Positions 34,577 to 44,594 of a stretch of 64,000 bases of DNA are shown here, piece after piece (the first letter of the stretch is position 1; the number at the start of each line of letters is the position of its first letter). Position numbers and translations under genes: made by a program. Under the pieces are notes generated by a model that did not search any database, was not told where the DNA came from, and saw only the letters and a program-made list of their open reading frames with translations. This stretch comes from Actinomadura sp. WMMA1423 (GTDB lineage Bacteria > Actinomycetota > Actinomycetes > Streptosporangiales > Streptosporangiaceae): NCBI RefSeq assembly GCF_006547145.1, contig NZ_CP041244.1, positions 2,914,001 through 2,978,000 of the forward strand, in the 5' to 3' direction.

Positions 34577-36403
34577 TCAGGACCGCGCCGGGGACGGACC
34601 GGCGGGCAGCATCGCGGCGATGCCGGGCTTCAGCAGGGCGCGGACCGTCGCGTAGGGGGCGCGGAAGTTCAGGTTGCCGCAGCCGTCGCTGCCCCCGTTG
34701 AGGTAGGAGAGCTCGAACCCGCCGGGGGTGAGGAAAGGGCTCAGGAGCGGCGGGCTGGGCTCGTCACCCGTCGAGCCCGGGAGCTTGTGCGGCGAGAAGT
34801 CGGCGACCTTGAACGCGCCGTCGGCGGTGTTGCACTCCTCCCATCGGCGCTCCCTGGTGCCCGGAGTCTGCCGGACGAGCGTCTGGAGCCGCCGCACGCC
34901 GTCCGGGGTGAGGGTCGAGGGCTGGAAGACGTCGGCGGCGGTCAGCCTGCGGCCGGTGCGCAGGTCGACGGTGACGACCTCGCCGCCCGGGGACCCGTCC
35001 GCCTGCTCGCAGTGGTCCGACAGCATGAAGTAGCGGACCGACACCAGGCCCGGGCCGTGCAGCCCGAGCCTCGTCTCGGTGCCCAGCTTCACGGGCTTGC
35101 CCTTGCAGTCGATCGTGGCGGCGGTCCTTCGCGCGTCGGCGATCAGCCGGTCCACCGGGCCGCGGAGCTCGGCGTTGACCCGGCGTTCGAGCGCGGGGTC
35201 CTTCAATCCGGTCACCTTCGGGTACCGCGCGTTCTGGACCTCGATCGCCGGGTTCGCCAGCCGCCGGCTGTCGGCGACGAGCGTCACGACGGCGGCGGGC
35301 GCGGGCGGCGGCGCGGGCTTGTGGTCCCGCACCGCGTAGACGACGCCGCCCGCCGTCGCGGCGGCCACGGCGGCGCCCGCGGCCGCCAGCGTGCCCTTGC
35401 CCGCCGCGGTGGCGAGGAAGCCCTTGCTCACGGCGGCGCCCGCCGTCCCGGCGCCGCTCGCGCCGCCCGCCCCCGCGGTGCCCGCGGTGCCCGCCGCGCC
35501 CGCGGTGGTCGCCCCGGCCGCGGCGGACGCCCCCGGCGTGAGGGCGAGGGCCCCGAGCGGGAACAGCGCGGCCAGGGCGACCGCGGCGGCGGCCAAGGCC
35601 CGGACGCCCCGCTGCTCCCAGTCGCCCCCGTAGGCGGCGACGGCGACGCCCTCCAGCCACGCCACGAACTCCGCCGCGCCCGGGGGCCGCTCCCCCGGCT
35701 CCTTCGCCATCCCGTGCAGGACGAGCGGGCGCAGCGGCTCGGGGACGTCCCGGACGTCGACCTGCGCGGTGAGGTGCTGGTTCATCAGGGCCGCGCGCTC
35801 GGCCGCCGCGAACGGGCGACGCCCGGTGACGCACTCCATGAACACGCAGGTCGCGGCGTACACGTCGGTGGCGGGGGTGGCGGGATCGCCGCGCCACTGC
35901 TCCGGCGCCATGTAGACCGGCGTCCCCGCGAACGACCCGCCGCCGGACAGGACGGCGATGCCGAAGTCCACGAGCTTGCTCAGGCCGTCGGCCCGCACCA
36001 CGACGTTCGCCGGCTTGTAGTCGCGGTGCACGACCCCGACGGCGTGGGCCGCCGCGAGCCCGAGCAGCGAGCCCTTCAGCACGAGCAGCGCCGCCTCCGG
36101 GGCCAGCGCCCCGTGCTCGCGCAGCACCTCCTTCAGCGACGCGCCGTTCACCGCCTCCATCACGATCGCCGCGCCCTGCTCGCCCTCCACGAACTGGTAG
36201 AGGCGGGCGACGTAAGGGCTGGTCAGGCGGCCCAGCATCTGCGCCTCGGCGCGCAGCCCGGCGATCGCCGCGGGGTCCGCGCCCTCCAGGTACTTGATCG
36301 CCACCGGGGTGCCGGACCCGGCATGGCGGGCGAGGACGACCCGCCCCTGCGCCCCCCGTCCGAGTTCACGGTCCTCGGTGAACCCCGCCAGCCGCCAGTC
36401 CAT
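34577..36403 (-). CDS. Membrane Ser/Thr protein kinase with extracytoplasmic DUF3298-like domain
   Basis: A 608-aa Hanks-type kinase. N-terminal kinase: glycine loop ELGRGAQGRVVL, ATP Lys in VAIKYLEG, catalytic loop HRDYKPANVVV, DFGIAVLSGGG, GTPVYMAPEQW. The HRDYKPAN form (Tyr for Leu) is typical of one actinobacterial subgroup. A membrane helix (LAAAAVALAALFPLGALAL), a long Ala/Gly/Thr-rich linker and a second hydrophobic segment (AAVAAATAGGVVYAV) precede a C-terminal domain with EVVTVDLRTGRRLTAADVFQ, similar to DUF3298/RsiV, a lysozyme-type sensor. The start at 36403 has GGGAG at proper spacing; 36430 is an alternative. It probably senses an envelope signal. Confidence 0.88.
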   Translation of the reverse strand: MDWRLAGFTEDRELGRGAQGRVVLARHAGSGTPVAIKYLEGADPAAIAGLRAEAQMLGRLTSPYVARLYQFVEGEQGAAIVMEAVNGASLKEVLREHGALAPEAALLVLKGSLLGLAAAHAVGVVHRDYKPANVVVRADGLSKLVDFGIAVLSGGGSFAGTPVYMAPEQWRGDPATPATDVYAATCVFMECVTGRRPFAAAERAALMNQHLTAQVDVRDVPEPLRPLVLHGMAKEPGERPPGAAEFVAWLEGVAVAAYGGDWEQRGVRALAAAAVALAALFPLGALALTPGASAAAGATTAGAAGTAGTAGAGGASGAGTAGAAVSKGFLATAAGKGTLAAAGAAVAAATAGGVVYAVRDHKPAPPPAPAAVVTLVADSRRLANPAIEVQNARYPKVTGLKDPALERRVNAELRGPVDRLIADARRTAATIDCKGKPVKLGTETRLGLHGPGLVSVRYFMLSDHCEQADGSPGGEVVTVDLRTGRRLTAADVFQPSTLTPDGVRRLQTLVRQTPGTRERRWEECNTADGAFKVADFSPHKLPGSTGDEPSPPLLSPFLTPGGFELSYLNGGSDGCGNLNFRAPYATVRALLKPGIAAMLPAGPSPARS

Positions 36404-36699
36404 CGCCGCTCCCGCCGCTCTTCCGATCATGCTTCACAGGCCGTTGACGCCACCGCGTGAGGAAAGGTTCGCGGAAAGTCGGCACCGGCGCCACGGCCGG
36501 AGCCGGGCCGGGACCGGGGCCCGGTGATATGGGACACACCGCCCGCGCCGCGGCCGCGCGCCCGGGAACGGTCGAAGGCACAGGTCACGGGCCGGGCTTA
36601 TCATTTGGTGACAAAGCGCGAGGAAAAAGCGCGGCCATGAATTCGCGGAAGCAATGTGCTAGAACCCCGGTTGGGTTCGCCGACCGCGAAAGGATCTTC
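36404..36699. other. 296-bp divergent intergenic region
   Basis: Lies between the kinase (minus) and the oxygenase cassette (plus). TTATCATTTGGTGACA near 36600 is the only AT-rich patch. No gene seen; the plus-strand frame that crosses it is Gly/Pro/Arg-rich and lacks a ribosome site. Confidence 0.4.
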
Positions 36700-37563
36700 A
36701 TGGGCGCAGCGGAGGCTCTCGCAGAGGTCGTCGACACGGAGCGCTATCCGCTGGCCGCACCGGGCGGCGCCGGGTGGGACGCCCTCGTTTCCAGCACCGG
36801 GGACGAGCTGGCGAAAACGGGCTGCTGCGTGCTGCCCGACTTCATTCGCCCCGCATTGCGGGACGCGCTGCGCGCGGAATGCGCGGCGATCGCCCCGCAC
36901 GCGCATTACGACGTCGAAACGGTGAACGCCTACAACATCGACGTGAACACGCCATTGCCGGAGGGCCATCCCGGGCGGATCACCGTCGACCGGGGCAACG
37001 CGTTCGTCGCCCGCGACCGCATCCCCGCCGGCTCCGTCGTCCAGCGGCTCTACGGCAGCGGGCACTTCCAGCGGTTCGTGGCGGCCTGCTTCGGGCTGCC
37101 GCGGGTGCACGAGCTGGCCGACCCGCTGTCGGGGCTGGTCCTCAACGTCGTCGAGCCGGGGATGGGGCACCCCTGGCACTTCGACACCAACGAGTTCACG
37201 GTCAGCCTGCTGACGCAGGAGCCCGAGGACGGGGGCGCGTTCGAGTACTGCCCCAACATCAGGTCGGCGGCGGCGGAGAACTTCGGGGACGTGCGCCGCG
37301 TGCTGACCGGGCACGGCGGCGACCTCGTCCGCCGGCTCACGCTCCGCCCGGGCGACCTGCAGCTGTTCAAGGGACGGTACTCGCTGCACCGGGTGGCCGA
37401 GGTCCGGGGGGACACGGCGCGGCACACGGCGATCTTCGCCTACAGCGAGCGCCCGGGGGTCATCGGCAGCGTCGCGCGCACGAGGCAGCTCTTCGGCCGC
37501 GTCCTGCCCGAGCACCTGGCGGCGGAGGGACGCGCCGTCCGGGTCGACCGGCTGCTGGACTAG
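36700..37563 (+). CDS. 2-oxoglutarate/Fe(II)-dependent oxygenase
   Basis: A 287-aa non-haem iron oxygenase. The facial triad is visible as HFD in GMGHPWHFDTNEFTVSLL and the distal His in GRYSLHRVAEV; the 2OG-binding Arg is probably in IFAYSERPG. GGAFEYCPNIR follows the first motif, a block I associate with a group of hydroxylases acting on amino acids or carrier-bound substrates. Because HxD is intact, halogenation (which needs HxA/G) is not expected. ATG at 36700 with GAAAGGA upstream. First gene of a three-gene cassette: 13 bp to the methyltransferase. Confidence 0.85.
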   Translation: MGAAEALAEVVDTERYPLAAPGGAGWDALVSSTGDELAKTGCCVLPDFIRPALRDALRAECAAIAPHAHYDVETVNAYNIDVNTPLPEGHPGRITVDRGNAFVARDRIPAGSVVQRLYGSGHFQRFVAACFGLPRVHELADPLSGLVLNVVEPGMGHPWHFDTNEFTVSLLTQEPEDGGAFEYCPNIRSAAAENFGDVRRVLTGHGGDLVRRLTLRPGDLQLFKGRYSLHRVAEVRGDTARHTAIFAYSERPGVIGSVARTRQLFGRVLPEHLAAEGRAVRVDRLLD

Positions 37564-37576
37564 GAGGCACCCGCCC

Positions 37577-38386
37577 GTGCGCACGGACACCACAGGGAAG
37601 ATCTCGCTCGACCACATCTACACCAGCCCCGACCCCCGCGCCTACTTCGGCACGCTGCGCGGACTCGGCTACGACATCCCGGAACTGGCCAAACCGCACT
37701 TCCAGCGGCTGATCGCCGAGTACCGGGAGGCGCGCGGCGTCCCGGTCCCCACCGTCCTCGACATCGGCTGCTCCTACGGGATCAACGCGGCCCTGCTGAA
37801 GTACGGCGTGACGATGGGCGAGCTGTACGAGCGCTACGGCGGCCCAGGCGCAGCCGGGCTCACCCGCGCCGCGCTGCTGGCCGGGGACCGGGAGCTCATC
37901 CGCTCCCGGGGGGCCGCTGACCGGCTGCGCTTCCTCGGCCTGGACGCCTCCGCGAACGCCCTCTCCTACGCCCTCGAAACCGGGTTCCTCGACGGCGCCG
38001 TCCACGCGGACCTGGAGAGCGGCGACCCTACGGCCGAGCAGCGCGCCCAGCTCGCCGAGACGGATCTGGTGATCTCGACCGGCTGCCTCGGCTACGTCAC
38101 CGAGCGCACCGTCTCCCGCGTCGTGGAGGCGCACGGGGACCGCAGGCCGTGGATGGCGCACTTCATCCTGCGGATGTTCCCGTTCGACCCGATCGCCGAG
38201 ACCCTCGCCGCCGCCGGGTACGCGACCGTCCGCCACGACGGCCTGTTCCGCCAGCGGCGGTTCGCGACGCCGCAGGAGCAGGCGCTCGTCCTGGACCGCC
38301 TCGCCGGGGCAGGGGTCGACCCGAGCGGCCTGGAGGCCGACGGCTGGTTCTACGCGCAGCTCTACGTCTCCCGCCCCCGCGACTGA
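37577..38386 (+). CDS. Class I SAM-dependent methyltransferase-like protein
   Basis: A 269-aa protein. Motif I is VPTVLDIGCSYGINAALLKY, followed by LRFLGLDASANALSYALETG (motif II) and a motif-IV-like ETDLVISTGCLGYVTE. The insert GVTMGELYERYGGP after motif I is long for a small-molecule methyltransferase. The N-terminal segment HIYTSPDPRAYFGTLRGLGY may be a lid over the substrate. GTG start with TAGGAGG upstream. The position between an oxygenase and an acyltransferase suggests that all three act on one metabolite. Confidence 0.82.
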   Translation: MRTDTTGKISLDHIYTSPDPRAYFGTLRGLGYDIPELAKPHFQRLIAEYREARGVPVPTVLDIGCSYGINAALLKYGVTMGELYERYGGPGAAGLTRAALLAGDRELIRSRGAADRLRFLGLDASANALSYALETGFLDGAVHADLESGDPTAEQRAQLAETDLVISTGCLGYVTERTVSRVVEAHGDRRPWMAHFILRMFPFDPIAETLAAAGYATVRHDGLFRQRRFATPQEQALVLDRLAGAGVDPSGLEADGWFYAQLYVSRPRD

Positions 38387-38456
38387 CCCGCGGTCGATCG
38401 CCCCCGCCCGCTTGACCGTCCCGTCCAGTGACCGACCATGGAACAAGAGGATCGAT

Positions 38457-40250
38457 GTGAACGCCGGCGAAGAACTCTCGTCCCGCACCTTCGGCAATGA
38501 GGAGCGGCTGCCGCGGGTGCCGCTGCCCGCGCTCGACGCGACCTGCGAGCGGTTCCTGGAGTGGTGCGCGCCGCTGCTGACCGCGGACGAGCTGGCCGGG
38601 ACGGAGTCGGCGCTGGCCTCCTTCGCCCGCCCGGACGGCCCGGGCCGCGCCCTGCACGCGGAACTGGAGCGCTACGAGGCGAGCGAGGGGGTGCGGAGCT
38701 GGCTGGACACGTTCTGGCCCTACCGCTACCTCGGCCGCCGCGACCGGATCGCGCTGAACGCCAACTTCTTCTTCCTGTTCAAGGAGTCGCCGGAGGGGCA
38801 GGCCGAGCGCGCGGCCGGGCTCATCGCCGGGGCGCTGGACTACAAGCTCCGCCTGGACCGGGAGGAGATCCCGCCGGTCGTGCAGCGCGGCCGGCCGCTG
38901 TCGATGGCGCAGAACCGGTTCCTGTTCTCCACGACGCGGATCCCGGGCGCCGAGCAGGACACGGTCCGCGCCCCCTACGGCGCCGAGTGGCCGGGGCCGT
39001 CCGGCGCCCGCCACATCGTGGTGTTCTACCGCGGCAACATGGTCCGGATGGACGTGCTGGGGCCGGACGGCGCCCCCCACACGCTGGACGAGCTGCGAGC
39101 GGGCCTCGCCGCCGTCATGAAGGCGGAGTCCGCGCCGGAGCCGTCCGCCGGGCACCTGACCACCAAGGCCCGCGCGGAGTGGGCGGCGAGCCGCGAGGCG
39201 CTACTGGCCCTCGGCAACGCCGAGGCGCTGGACGACATCGAGACGGCGCTGTTCTGCGTCTGCCTGGAGGACTTCGTCCCCGCCGACGATCTCGACGCCT
39301 GCGACCACCTCCTCCATGGCGACAGCGCGAACCGCTGGTTCGACAAGGCCGTCTCGTTCATCGTGTTCGCCGACGGCACCGCGGGCATCAACGTGGAGCA
39401 CTGCGGCCTGGACGGCACGACCATCCTCAGCTTCGTCGACGCGCTGCTGAGCGAGGCCCCGGAGAAGCTGTCGGAGCGCTCGGGTGCGCGGGCGCAGGGC
39501 CTCCCGGTCACCGAGGCGATCGAGTTCACCCTGGACGACGCCCTGCGGAGCGACATCCGCGACGCCGCGTCGGCGTTCGCCGGCTACGCGGCGGCCACGG
39601 CCACGACGGCCGTTTCATTCGACAACTTCGGCACAGATGATATTAAACGGCTGAAGATGTCCCCCGACGCATTCGTCCAGATGGCCTACCAGCTCGCCCA
39701 CAAGCGCGCGAAGGGTCGCATCGGCGCCACGTACGAGTCGATCGCCACCCGCCAGTACCGGAACGGGCGCACCGAGGCGATGCGCGTCGTGACCCCGGAG
39801 GTGCTCCGCTTCGTCGAGGCCATGGACGACCCGTCCGCCGGGCCCGCGCTCCGCCGGGACGCGTTCCGCGCCGCCGCCGACGCCCACGTCCGCCGGGCGA
39901 AGGAGTGCCAGGCGGGGCAGGCTCCCGAGCAGCACCTGTGGGAGCTCCAGCTCATCCGGAAGCGGCGCGGCGCCGAGCTGGGCGTCACCGAGCCGCTCCC
40001 GCTGTTCGACTCCCCCGGCTGGCTCGTCATGCGGGACGACTACCTGAGCACCAGCTCGGCGCCGTCGGTCAACATCCGGTACTTCGGGTTCGGGTCGACC
40101 AGCGAGCAGTGCATCGGCGTCGCCTACGTCCTGCTGCCGGACCGCTTCAACCTCTACCTGAGCACCCCGCGGCCCGTCGAGGACGCGATGCGGGAGTTCG
40201 CGGTCCGGCTCCGGGAGGCGGTCCGGGAGCTGCGGGAGCTGCTCGCCTGA
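38457..40250 (+). CDS. Choline/carnitine O-acyltransferase family protein
   Basis: A 597-aa enzyme of the family that moves acyl groups between CoA and carnitine or choline. The catalytic His lies in TAGINVEHCGLDGTT, equivalent to GxNxEHSxxDG. ALNANFFFLFKESPEGQAER and MAQNRFLFSTTRIPG match the family's N-terminal part; SFDNFGTDDIKRLKMSPDAF then MAYQLAHKRAKGRIGATYES match the CoA and carnitine-binding half; NIRYFGFGSTSEQCIGVAYV is near the end. These enzymes are rare in bacteria. GTG at 38457 with AGAGG upstream fits better than 38412. It ends the cassette and abuts the ABM gene tail to tail. Confidence 0.85.
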   Translation: MNAGEELSSRTFGNEERLPRVPLPALDATCERFLEWCAPLLTADELAGTESALASFARPDGPGRALHAELERYEASEGVRSWLDTFWPYRYLGRRDRIALNANFFFLFKESPEGQAERAAGLIAGALDYKLRLDREEIPPVVQRGRPLSMAQNRFLFSTTRIPGAEQDTVRAPYGAEWPGPSGARHIVVFYRGNMVRMDVLGPDGAPHTLDELRAGLAAVMKAESAPEPSAGHLTTKARAEWAASREALLALGNAEALDDIETALFCVCLEDFVPADDLDACDHLLHGDSANRWFDKAVSFIVFADGTAGINVEHCGLDGTTILSFVDALLSEAPEKLSERSGARAQGLPVTEAIEFTLDDALRSDIRDAASAFAGYAAATATTAVSFDNFGTDDIKRLKMSPDAFVQMAYQLAHKRAKGRIGATYESIATRQYRNGRTEAMRVVTPEVLRFVEAMDDPSAGPALRRDAFRAAADAHVRRAKECQAGQAPEQHLWELQLIRKRRGAELGVTEPLPLFDSPGWLVMRDDYLSTSSAPSVNIRYFGFGSTSEQCIGVAYVLLPDRFNLYLSTPRPVEDAMREFAVRLREAVRELRELLA

Positions 40251-40826
40251 TCACCGGCCGGGCTTCGCGGGCCGGTGGGTCCGCCCGACCGGGTAGAGCC
40301 AGTTCCGGAACGCCCGGCTGAGCGCGGGCATGACGACCAGGGTGAGCACCGGGATCACCAGGACCGGGAACGTCAGCGCCCGGACCGGCAGCGGCCAGGC
40401 CTGCGTCAGCGGGGTGACGAAGGCCTGGAGCAGCAGGGCGATCGGGTACACCGCGCAGAACGTGACCACGATCATCTTGAGCTTGGAGGGGGGCGGGACG
40501 GACTCGCCGGGCAGGCTGAACCAGGTCTCCAACCCCGTGGTGTCCTGGCGGTGCTCATCGGCGATCCCGCTGACCCGGTCGATCCACTCGGCACGCTCGT
40601 CGGAGGCCAGCCAGCGGTCGAGCCGCTCCTGGTCGGCGAAGTTCACGACGGTGTAGTACCGGTGCCGCGAGCCCTCCGCGCGCAGCCAGGTCGCGCCCCG
40701 GTGCCCGGGGAACCGGGTCGCGACCTCGTGGAGCCCCTCGGCCCACTCCTCGAAGTCGCGCTCCCGGCCGGGCTTGACGTCCCAGGTGAACACGCTCGTG
40801 ACAGGCTCGGTGTCGGTTGCGGCCAT
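40251..40826 (-). CDS. ABM-domain protein with C-terminal membrane helices
   Basis: A 191-aa protein: an antibiotic-biosynthesis-monooxygenase-type ferredoxin-like domain (VTSVFTWDVKPGRERDFEEW to ERLDRWLASDERAEWIDRVS) and then two membrane helices (MIVVTFCAVYPIALLLQAF and LTFPVLVIPVLTLVVMPALS). This fusion is a known architecture for membrane-attached ABM proteins. The role may be in quinone or haem-like chemistry, or structural; not determinable. Stop codon directly adjoins that of the acyltransferase gene. Confidence 0.85.
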   Translation of the reverse strand: MAATDTEPVTSVFTWDVKPGRERDFEEWAEGLHEVATRFPGHRGATWLRAEGSRHRYYTVVNFADQERLDRWLASDERAEWIDRVSGIADEHRQDTTGLETWFSLPGESVPPPSKLKMIVVTFCAVYPIALLLQAFVTPLTQAWPLPVRALTFPVLVIPVLTLVVMPALSRAFRNWLYPVGRTHRPAKPGR

Positions 40827-40873
40827 GCCAGAGGTCTCACCCGTCCTGTCCGTTCCATTCGCGCATGGGCGGA

Positions 40874-42079
40874 TCAGGTGGTGGCGAGCGCCTCGGTGGG
40901 GCTCAGGCGCGACGCCCTGATCGCCGGGTAGAGGCCCGCGACCGCGCCGATGAGCAGGGTCGCGGCGACGCCGCCCAGCACCGCCCAGGCGGGGATGACG
41001 ACCGGCCACCCCTGGTAGACGGCGTAGACGGCCGTCACGAGCGCGCCGATGACCGCCCCGCCGACGCCGCCGAGCGCCGACAGCAGCAGCGACTCGGAGA
41101 GGAACTGCGTGCGGATCTGGCCCCGGGTCGCGCCGAGGGAGCGGCGCAGCCCGATCTCCGACCGCCGCTCCAGCACCGAGATGACCATGGTGTTGGCGAC
41201 CCCCACCCCGCCGACCAGCAGCGCGACCGCGCCGAGGCCGAGCAGCAGCCCGGTGAACGCCTCGCCCGCGGCCTTCTTCGCCGCCAGGGCGTCCGACGGC
41301 CGCGACACCTCCACCTCGTTCGGCGCCTCGGGGTTCGCGGTCGCGCCCAGCACGTCCCGGACGTCCTCGACGCTCGCCTCCGCCGACCGGGTGTAGATGG
41401 TCGTCGGATGGCCGTCGAACCCGAGCCGGGACTGCGCGGCGCCCCAGCCGACCAGCGCGGCGCTGTCCAGCTCGGGGGCCAGCTCCGCCGGCTCCAGGAT
41501 GCCGATCACGGTGAACCAGCGCCCGCCGACGAGCACCTGGACGTCCGGCGCCGCGTGCCCGATCCCGAGGCGCCGCGCGGCGGTCGACCCGAGGACGGTC
41601 GCGGGGAACCCGCCGGTCGCGGTGTTCAGCCAGACGCCCGCGCGCAGCCTCGCCCCCGTCGCGGCGCGCAGGTCGGTGCGGGCGGCGTAGACCGCGATCC
41701 CGTTGGTCTCGGTCTCGGGGACCTTGCCCGTCCGGTAGACCTTCGCGTCGTCCACCAGGCCGGTCGCCGACACCTCCTGGACGGGGGCGATCCGGGCCAC
41801 CATGGCCTCCGATTCGAGCGGCAGCTCCGCCTTGTCCCCGGTCAGGGTGTTGCCGGGCGAGACGGTCAGCAGGTTGGTGCCGAGCGCGGCGAGGGCCCGG
41901 TCGAGGTCGGCGCGGGAGGAGGACGACACCCCGACGACCGCGACCATCGCGGCGATCCCGATCGCGATGCCGAGCGCGGACAGGAACGCCCGCAGCGGCC
42001 GGGTCCGCAGGCCGACGGCGCCGACCCTGAGCACGTCGCCCGGCCACATCCGGGCCGGCTGGAGCGTCCCGGCCGTCAT
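40874..42079 (-). CDS. ABC transporter permease, MacB/FtsX type
   Basis: A 401-aa permease with one N-terminal helix ([20 protein letters not shown]), a large extracytoplasmic MacB-PCD domain (residues about 50-270) and three C-terminal helices ([60 protein letters not shown]). The coupling motif [20 protein letters not shown] is typical of FtsX-fold permeases. Last gene of a four-gene efflux or signal-export operon; overlaps the ATPase gene by ATGA. Confidence 0.9.
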   Translation of the reverse strand: MTAGTLQPARMWPGDVLRVGAVGLRTRPLRAFLSALGIAIGIAAMVAVVGVSSSSRADLDRALAALGTNLLTVSPGNTLTGDKAELPLESEAMVARIAPVQEVSATGLVDDAKVYRTGKVPETETNGIAVYAARTDLRAATGARLRAGVWLNTATGGFPATVLGSTAARRLGIGHAAPDVQVLVGGRWFTVIGILEPAELAPELDSAALVGWGAAQSRLGFDGHPTTIYTRSAEASVEDVRDVLGATANPEAPNEVEVSRPSDALAAKKAAGEAFTGLLLGLGAVALLVGGVGVANTMVISVLERRSEIGLRRSLGATRGQIRTQFLSESLLLSALGGVGGAVIGALVTAVYAVYQGWPVVIPAWAVLGGVAATLLIGAVAGLYPAIRASRLSPTEALATT

Positions 42080-42813
42080 CGCTCCGCCCCCGTGAGGCGC
42101 GAGCCGCCCGCCACCGGGACGGCCGGGGCCGAGCCGTCCGCCGAGTCGTCCACCGCGGAGTCGTCGACCACGAGTCCGTCGCGCATCCGGACGCGCCGGG
42201 GCAGGCCCGCCGCGATCTCCCGGTCGTGCGTGATGATCACGACGGTGGTGCCGGCGGCGTGCAGCTCGCGCAGCAGCGCCATGACCCCCTCGCCGGACGC
42301 CGAGTCGAGCGCGCCGGTCGGCTCGTCGGCGAGCAGCAGCGCGGGCTCCCCGGCCACGGCCCGTGCGATCGCGACCCGCTGCCGCTCACCGCCCGACAGC
42401 TCGTGCGGCTCGTGGTCCAGCCGGTGGCCGAGCCCGACCCGCTCCAGCGCCGCCGCCGCCAGCCGCCGCCGCGCCGCCGGGCGCAGCCCGGAGTACAGCA
42501 GGCCGTCGGCGACGTTGTCGATCGCCCGGGTCCCGGCCGCCAGGTGGAAGTGCTGGAAGACGAACCCGATGCGGCTCGCGCGCAGCGCGGACAGCTTCGC
42601 GTCCGGGAGCCTCCCCACGTCGTGCCCGTCGATGAGGATGTCGCCGGAGGTGGGGCGGTCCAGGGTGCCGAGCATGTTCAGCATGGTCGTCTTCCCCGAG
42701 CCGGACGGGCCGACGATCGCGACCAGCTCGCCCGCCCCGACGTGCAGCGACACCCCGGCGAGGGCGTGCACGCCGCCCGGGTAGGACTTCACCACGTCCC
42801 GCAGCGTGATCAT
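42076..42813 (-). CDS. ABC transporter ATP-binding protein, MacB/LolD type
   Basis: A 245-aa ATPase: Walker [11 protein letters not shown]-loop FVFQHFHL, signature [14 protein letters not shown], Walker [15 protein letters not shown]-loop IITHD. It energises the MacB-type permease downstream, which in this family works by mechanotransmission rather than direct substrate transport. The ATG at 42813 overlaps the stop of the adaptor gene. A Ser/Asp/Ala-rich tail of about 25 residues follows the core domain. Confidence 0.92.
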   Translation of the reverse strand: MITLRDVVKSYPGGVHALAGVSLHVGAGELVAIVGPSGSGKTTMLNMLGTLDRPTSGDILIDGHDVGRLPDAKLSALRASRIGFVFQHFHLAAGTRAIDNVADGLLYSGLRPAARRRLAAAALERVGLGHRLDHEPHELSGGERQRVAIARAVAGEPALLLADEPTGALDSASGEGVMALLRELHAAGTTVVIITHDREIAAGLPRRVRMRDGLVVDDSAVDDSADGSAPAVPVAGGSRLTGAER

Positions 42814-43934
42814 TTCGGAACCCCCACGAGCGTGCCCTCGGCGATCCCCGGCCCGGAGACCTCGACCTTCCCGCCGGCGAACATCCCGGTCTCGACCGGG
42901 ACGTAGGACGACGCGGCGCCCTTGACGACCTCGACGCCGAAGCCTCCCTCCCGCAGCGCGACCAGCGCGGACACCGGCACCGTCAGGACGTTCTCGCGCT
43001 GCCCCGCGGTGAACTCGACGTCGGCCGACGCCAGCGCGAACCGGGCGGCGGCCTTCTTCGCCTTCGCCGAGGCCAGCCAGATGGTGACCTCCACCTTCGT
43101 CGTCGGCTCCTCCCCCTGGGCGCCCGGCTCGATCACCGTGGTGACCTCGTCGATCTTCGCCGCGACCGGGGCGCCCTCCGGCAGCGTCACCTCGACGCGG
43201 GCGCCCTTCTTGGCCAGCCGCTGGTCGGCGGTGTCGAGCTCGACCGTGACGGCCTGGGTGGTCCCGGTGTAGTCGAGGACCTTCTTGCCGGGAGCGGCGG
43301 GCTCGCCCGGGTGCGCCGCGACCGTCTCCACGCGGACGGGCCCGTCCGCGAACGCGACCCGTCCGACGTCGACGGTCCCGGTCTCCGGCGCCCCGATGTC
43401 GTCCTGCCACTCCTGGACGGCCTCGGCGGTGCCCGAGGTGTACTCGTCGTCCACGGTGAATCCGCCGTAGCCGAGCGCGCTGAGGTTCTTCTCGAACCGC
43501 TCCACGTCGGAGCCCTCGGTCCCGATCCGCAGGGGCCGGTAGGACGGCTTCGACCCGTACATCAGCACGACCGGGTCGCCGTCGACCTCGTAGAGCCGGT
43601 GGCCCCGGGTGATCTGGTCCCCGCTCTCGGGCAGCCAGGTGATCGTGCCCCTGGTCTGGTTCGTCGCGGTCATCGTCGGGCCGTAGCCGAGCCGCCCGTC
43701 CTCGGTCTGGGTGTCGCTCAGCGTCTCCCTGGCCACCTTCGCCGTGCCGGGCGGCAGGCCCGCGGCCCGGCCGCCGCCCCCGTCCCCGCCGGACCGCAGC
43801 GCCGCCGCGGTGGCGACGCCGCCCGCCGCGAGCACGGCGGCGACGGCCAGGGCGATCTTCCAGCGCGGCCGGCGGCGGCGGCCGCGGCGCCCCTCCCGCT
43901 TCGCCGGCGCGCGCTCCGCGGTGGTCTCTCCCAT
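42810..43934 (-). CDS. HlyD/MacA-type adaptor with peptidoglycan-binding-like domain
   Basis: A 374-aa membrane-anchored adaptor. A strongly basic N-terminus ([15 protein letters not shown]) precedes one helix ([20 protein letters not shown]). The extracytoplasmic part includes a PG-binding_1-like module ([20 protein letters not shown] then [14 protein letters not shown]) inserted between barrel segments, as in many actinobacterial MacA homologues, and ends with the beta-barrel [20 protein letters not shown]. It links the MacB-type transporter to the cell wall. Coupled by ATGA overlaps to both neighbours. Confidence 0.87.
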   Translation of the reverse strand: MGETTAERAPAKREGRRGRRRRPRWKIALAVAAVLAAGGVATAAALRSGGDGGGGRAAGLPPGTAKVARETLSDTQTEDGRLGYGPTMTATNQTRGTITWLPESGDQITRGHRLYEVDGDPVVLMYGSKPSYRPLRIGTEGSDVERFEKNLSALGYGGFTVDDEYTSGTAEAVQEWQDDIGAPETGTVDVGRVAFADGPVRVETVAAHPGEPAAPGKKVLDYTGTTQAVTVELDTADQRLAKKGARVEVTLPEGAPVAAKIDEVTTVIEPGAQGEEPTTKVEVTIWLASAKAKKAAARFALASADVEFTAGQRENVLTVPVSALVALREGGFGVEVVKGAASSYVPVETGMFAGGKVEVSGPGIAEGTLVGVPK

Positions 43935-44446
43935 CACTTCCTGCCGCCCTGCAAGACCTTCTCGCACTTCTGCTGCGCGGTCTCGAGGTCCGGGTCGTCG
44001 CCGACGGTCTTCTTGTCGATCCGGATGCCGGGCTGGTTCGGGTCGGGGTCCGGGAAGTTCTCCACGCCGTTCTCGCGCATGCACTTGGCGAACTCGCGGG
44101 CCCGCTCCTGCATCTTCGGATCGGGCGCGCCCGTGCGGTTCTCCATGGGGCTGTACTGCCGGCACGCCTCCATGGCCTTGTCCACGACGGCCTTGTTGCC
44201 CTTGACCTTGATCCGGGCGCCCTCGCCGGGCTTCGGGTCCTCCATGTCGACGCCGTGCTCGCGCATGCACTGGGCGAACTTGACGCCGCGCTCCTCCGGG
44301 CTGAGCTGGTCGCCGCCTGGCTTCGCGTCGCCCTGCTTCGCGCCCCCGTTCGCCGAGGCCACGGTGTCGCCCTTGTCGTCCGAGCCGCACCCGGTCAGCA
44401 CCAGCGCCGCCGCGAGGGGCAGCGCGGCCAGGATCCGCAGTCGCAT
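43934..44446 (-). CDS. Lipoprotein with internal Cys-repeat duplication
   Basis: A 170-aa lipoprotein: signal [14 protein letters not shown] with lipobox LTGC. The mature part contains two related halves, each with FAxCMRExGV ([15 protein letters not shown] and [16 protein letters not shown]) and a partner Cys about 35-40 residues later (EACRQY and QQKCEKV), so two disulfide-linked modules are likely. It leads the transporter operon with AGGAGGAG before its ATG and may be a substrate-binding or sensor subunit. Divergent from the two-component system, 148 bp apart. Confidence 0.8.
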   Translation of the reverse strand: MRLRILAALPLAAALVLTGCGSDDKGDTVASANGGAKQGDAKPGGDQLSPEERGVKFAQCMREHGVDMEDPKPGEGARIKVKGNKAVVDKAMEACRQYSPMENRTGAPDPKMQERAREFAKCMRENGVENFPDPDPNQPGIRIDKKTVGDDPDLETAQQKCEKVLQGGRK

Positions 44447-44594
44447 TTCTCCTCCTTCTCGGCCGGAGCCGTTCCGGCCGACGGAGAGCGATGCAACCCG
44501 GCGGAGCGTTTCTCCCGCGTTTCCGCGCCGGGGAGCCGGTTCCTAACGGAAACGAAACACGGGCTCCGGCACCATCTGCTCCGGAGGAGGCTTC

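Noticed and set aside
36700..37563. Oxygenase considered as an Fe/2OG halogenase
   Set aside because: The HxD carboxylate is present in HFDTNEF; halogenases have Ala or Gly there.
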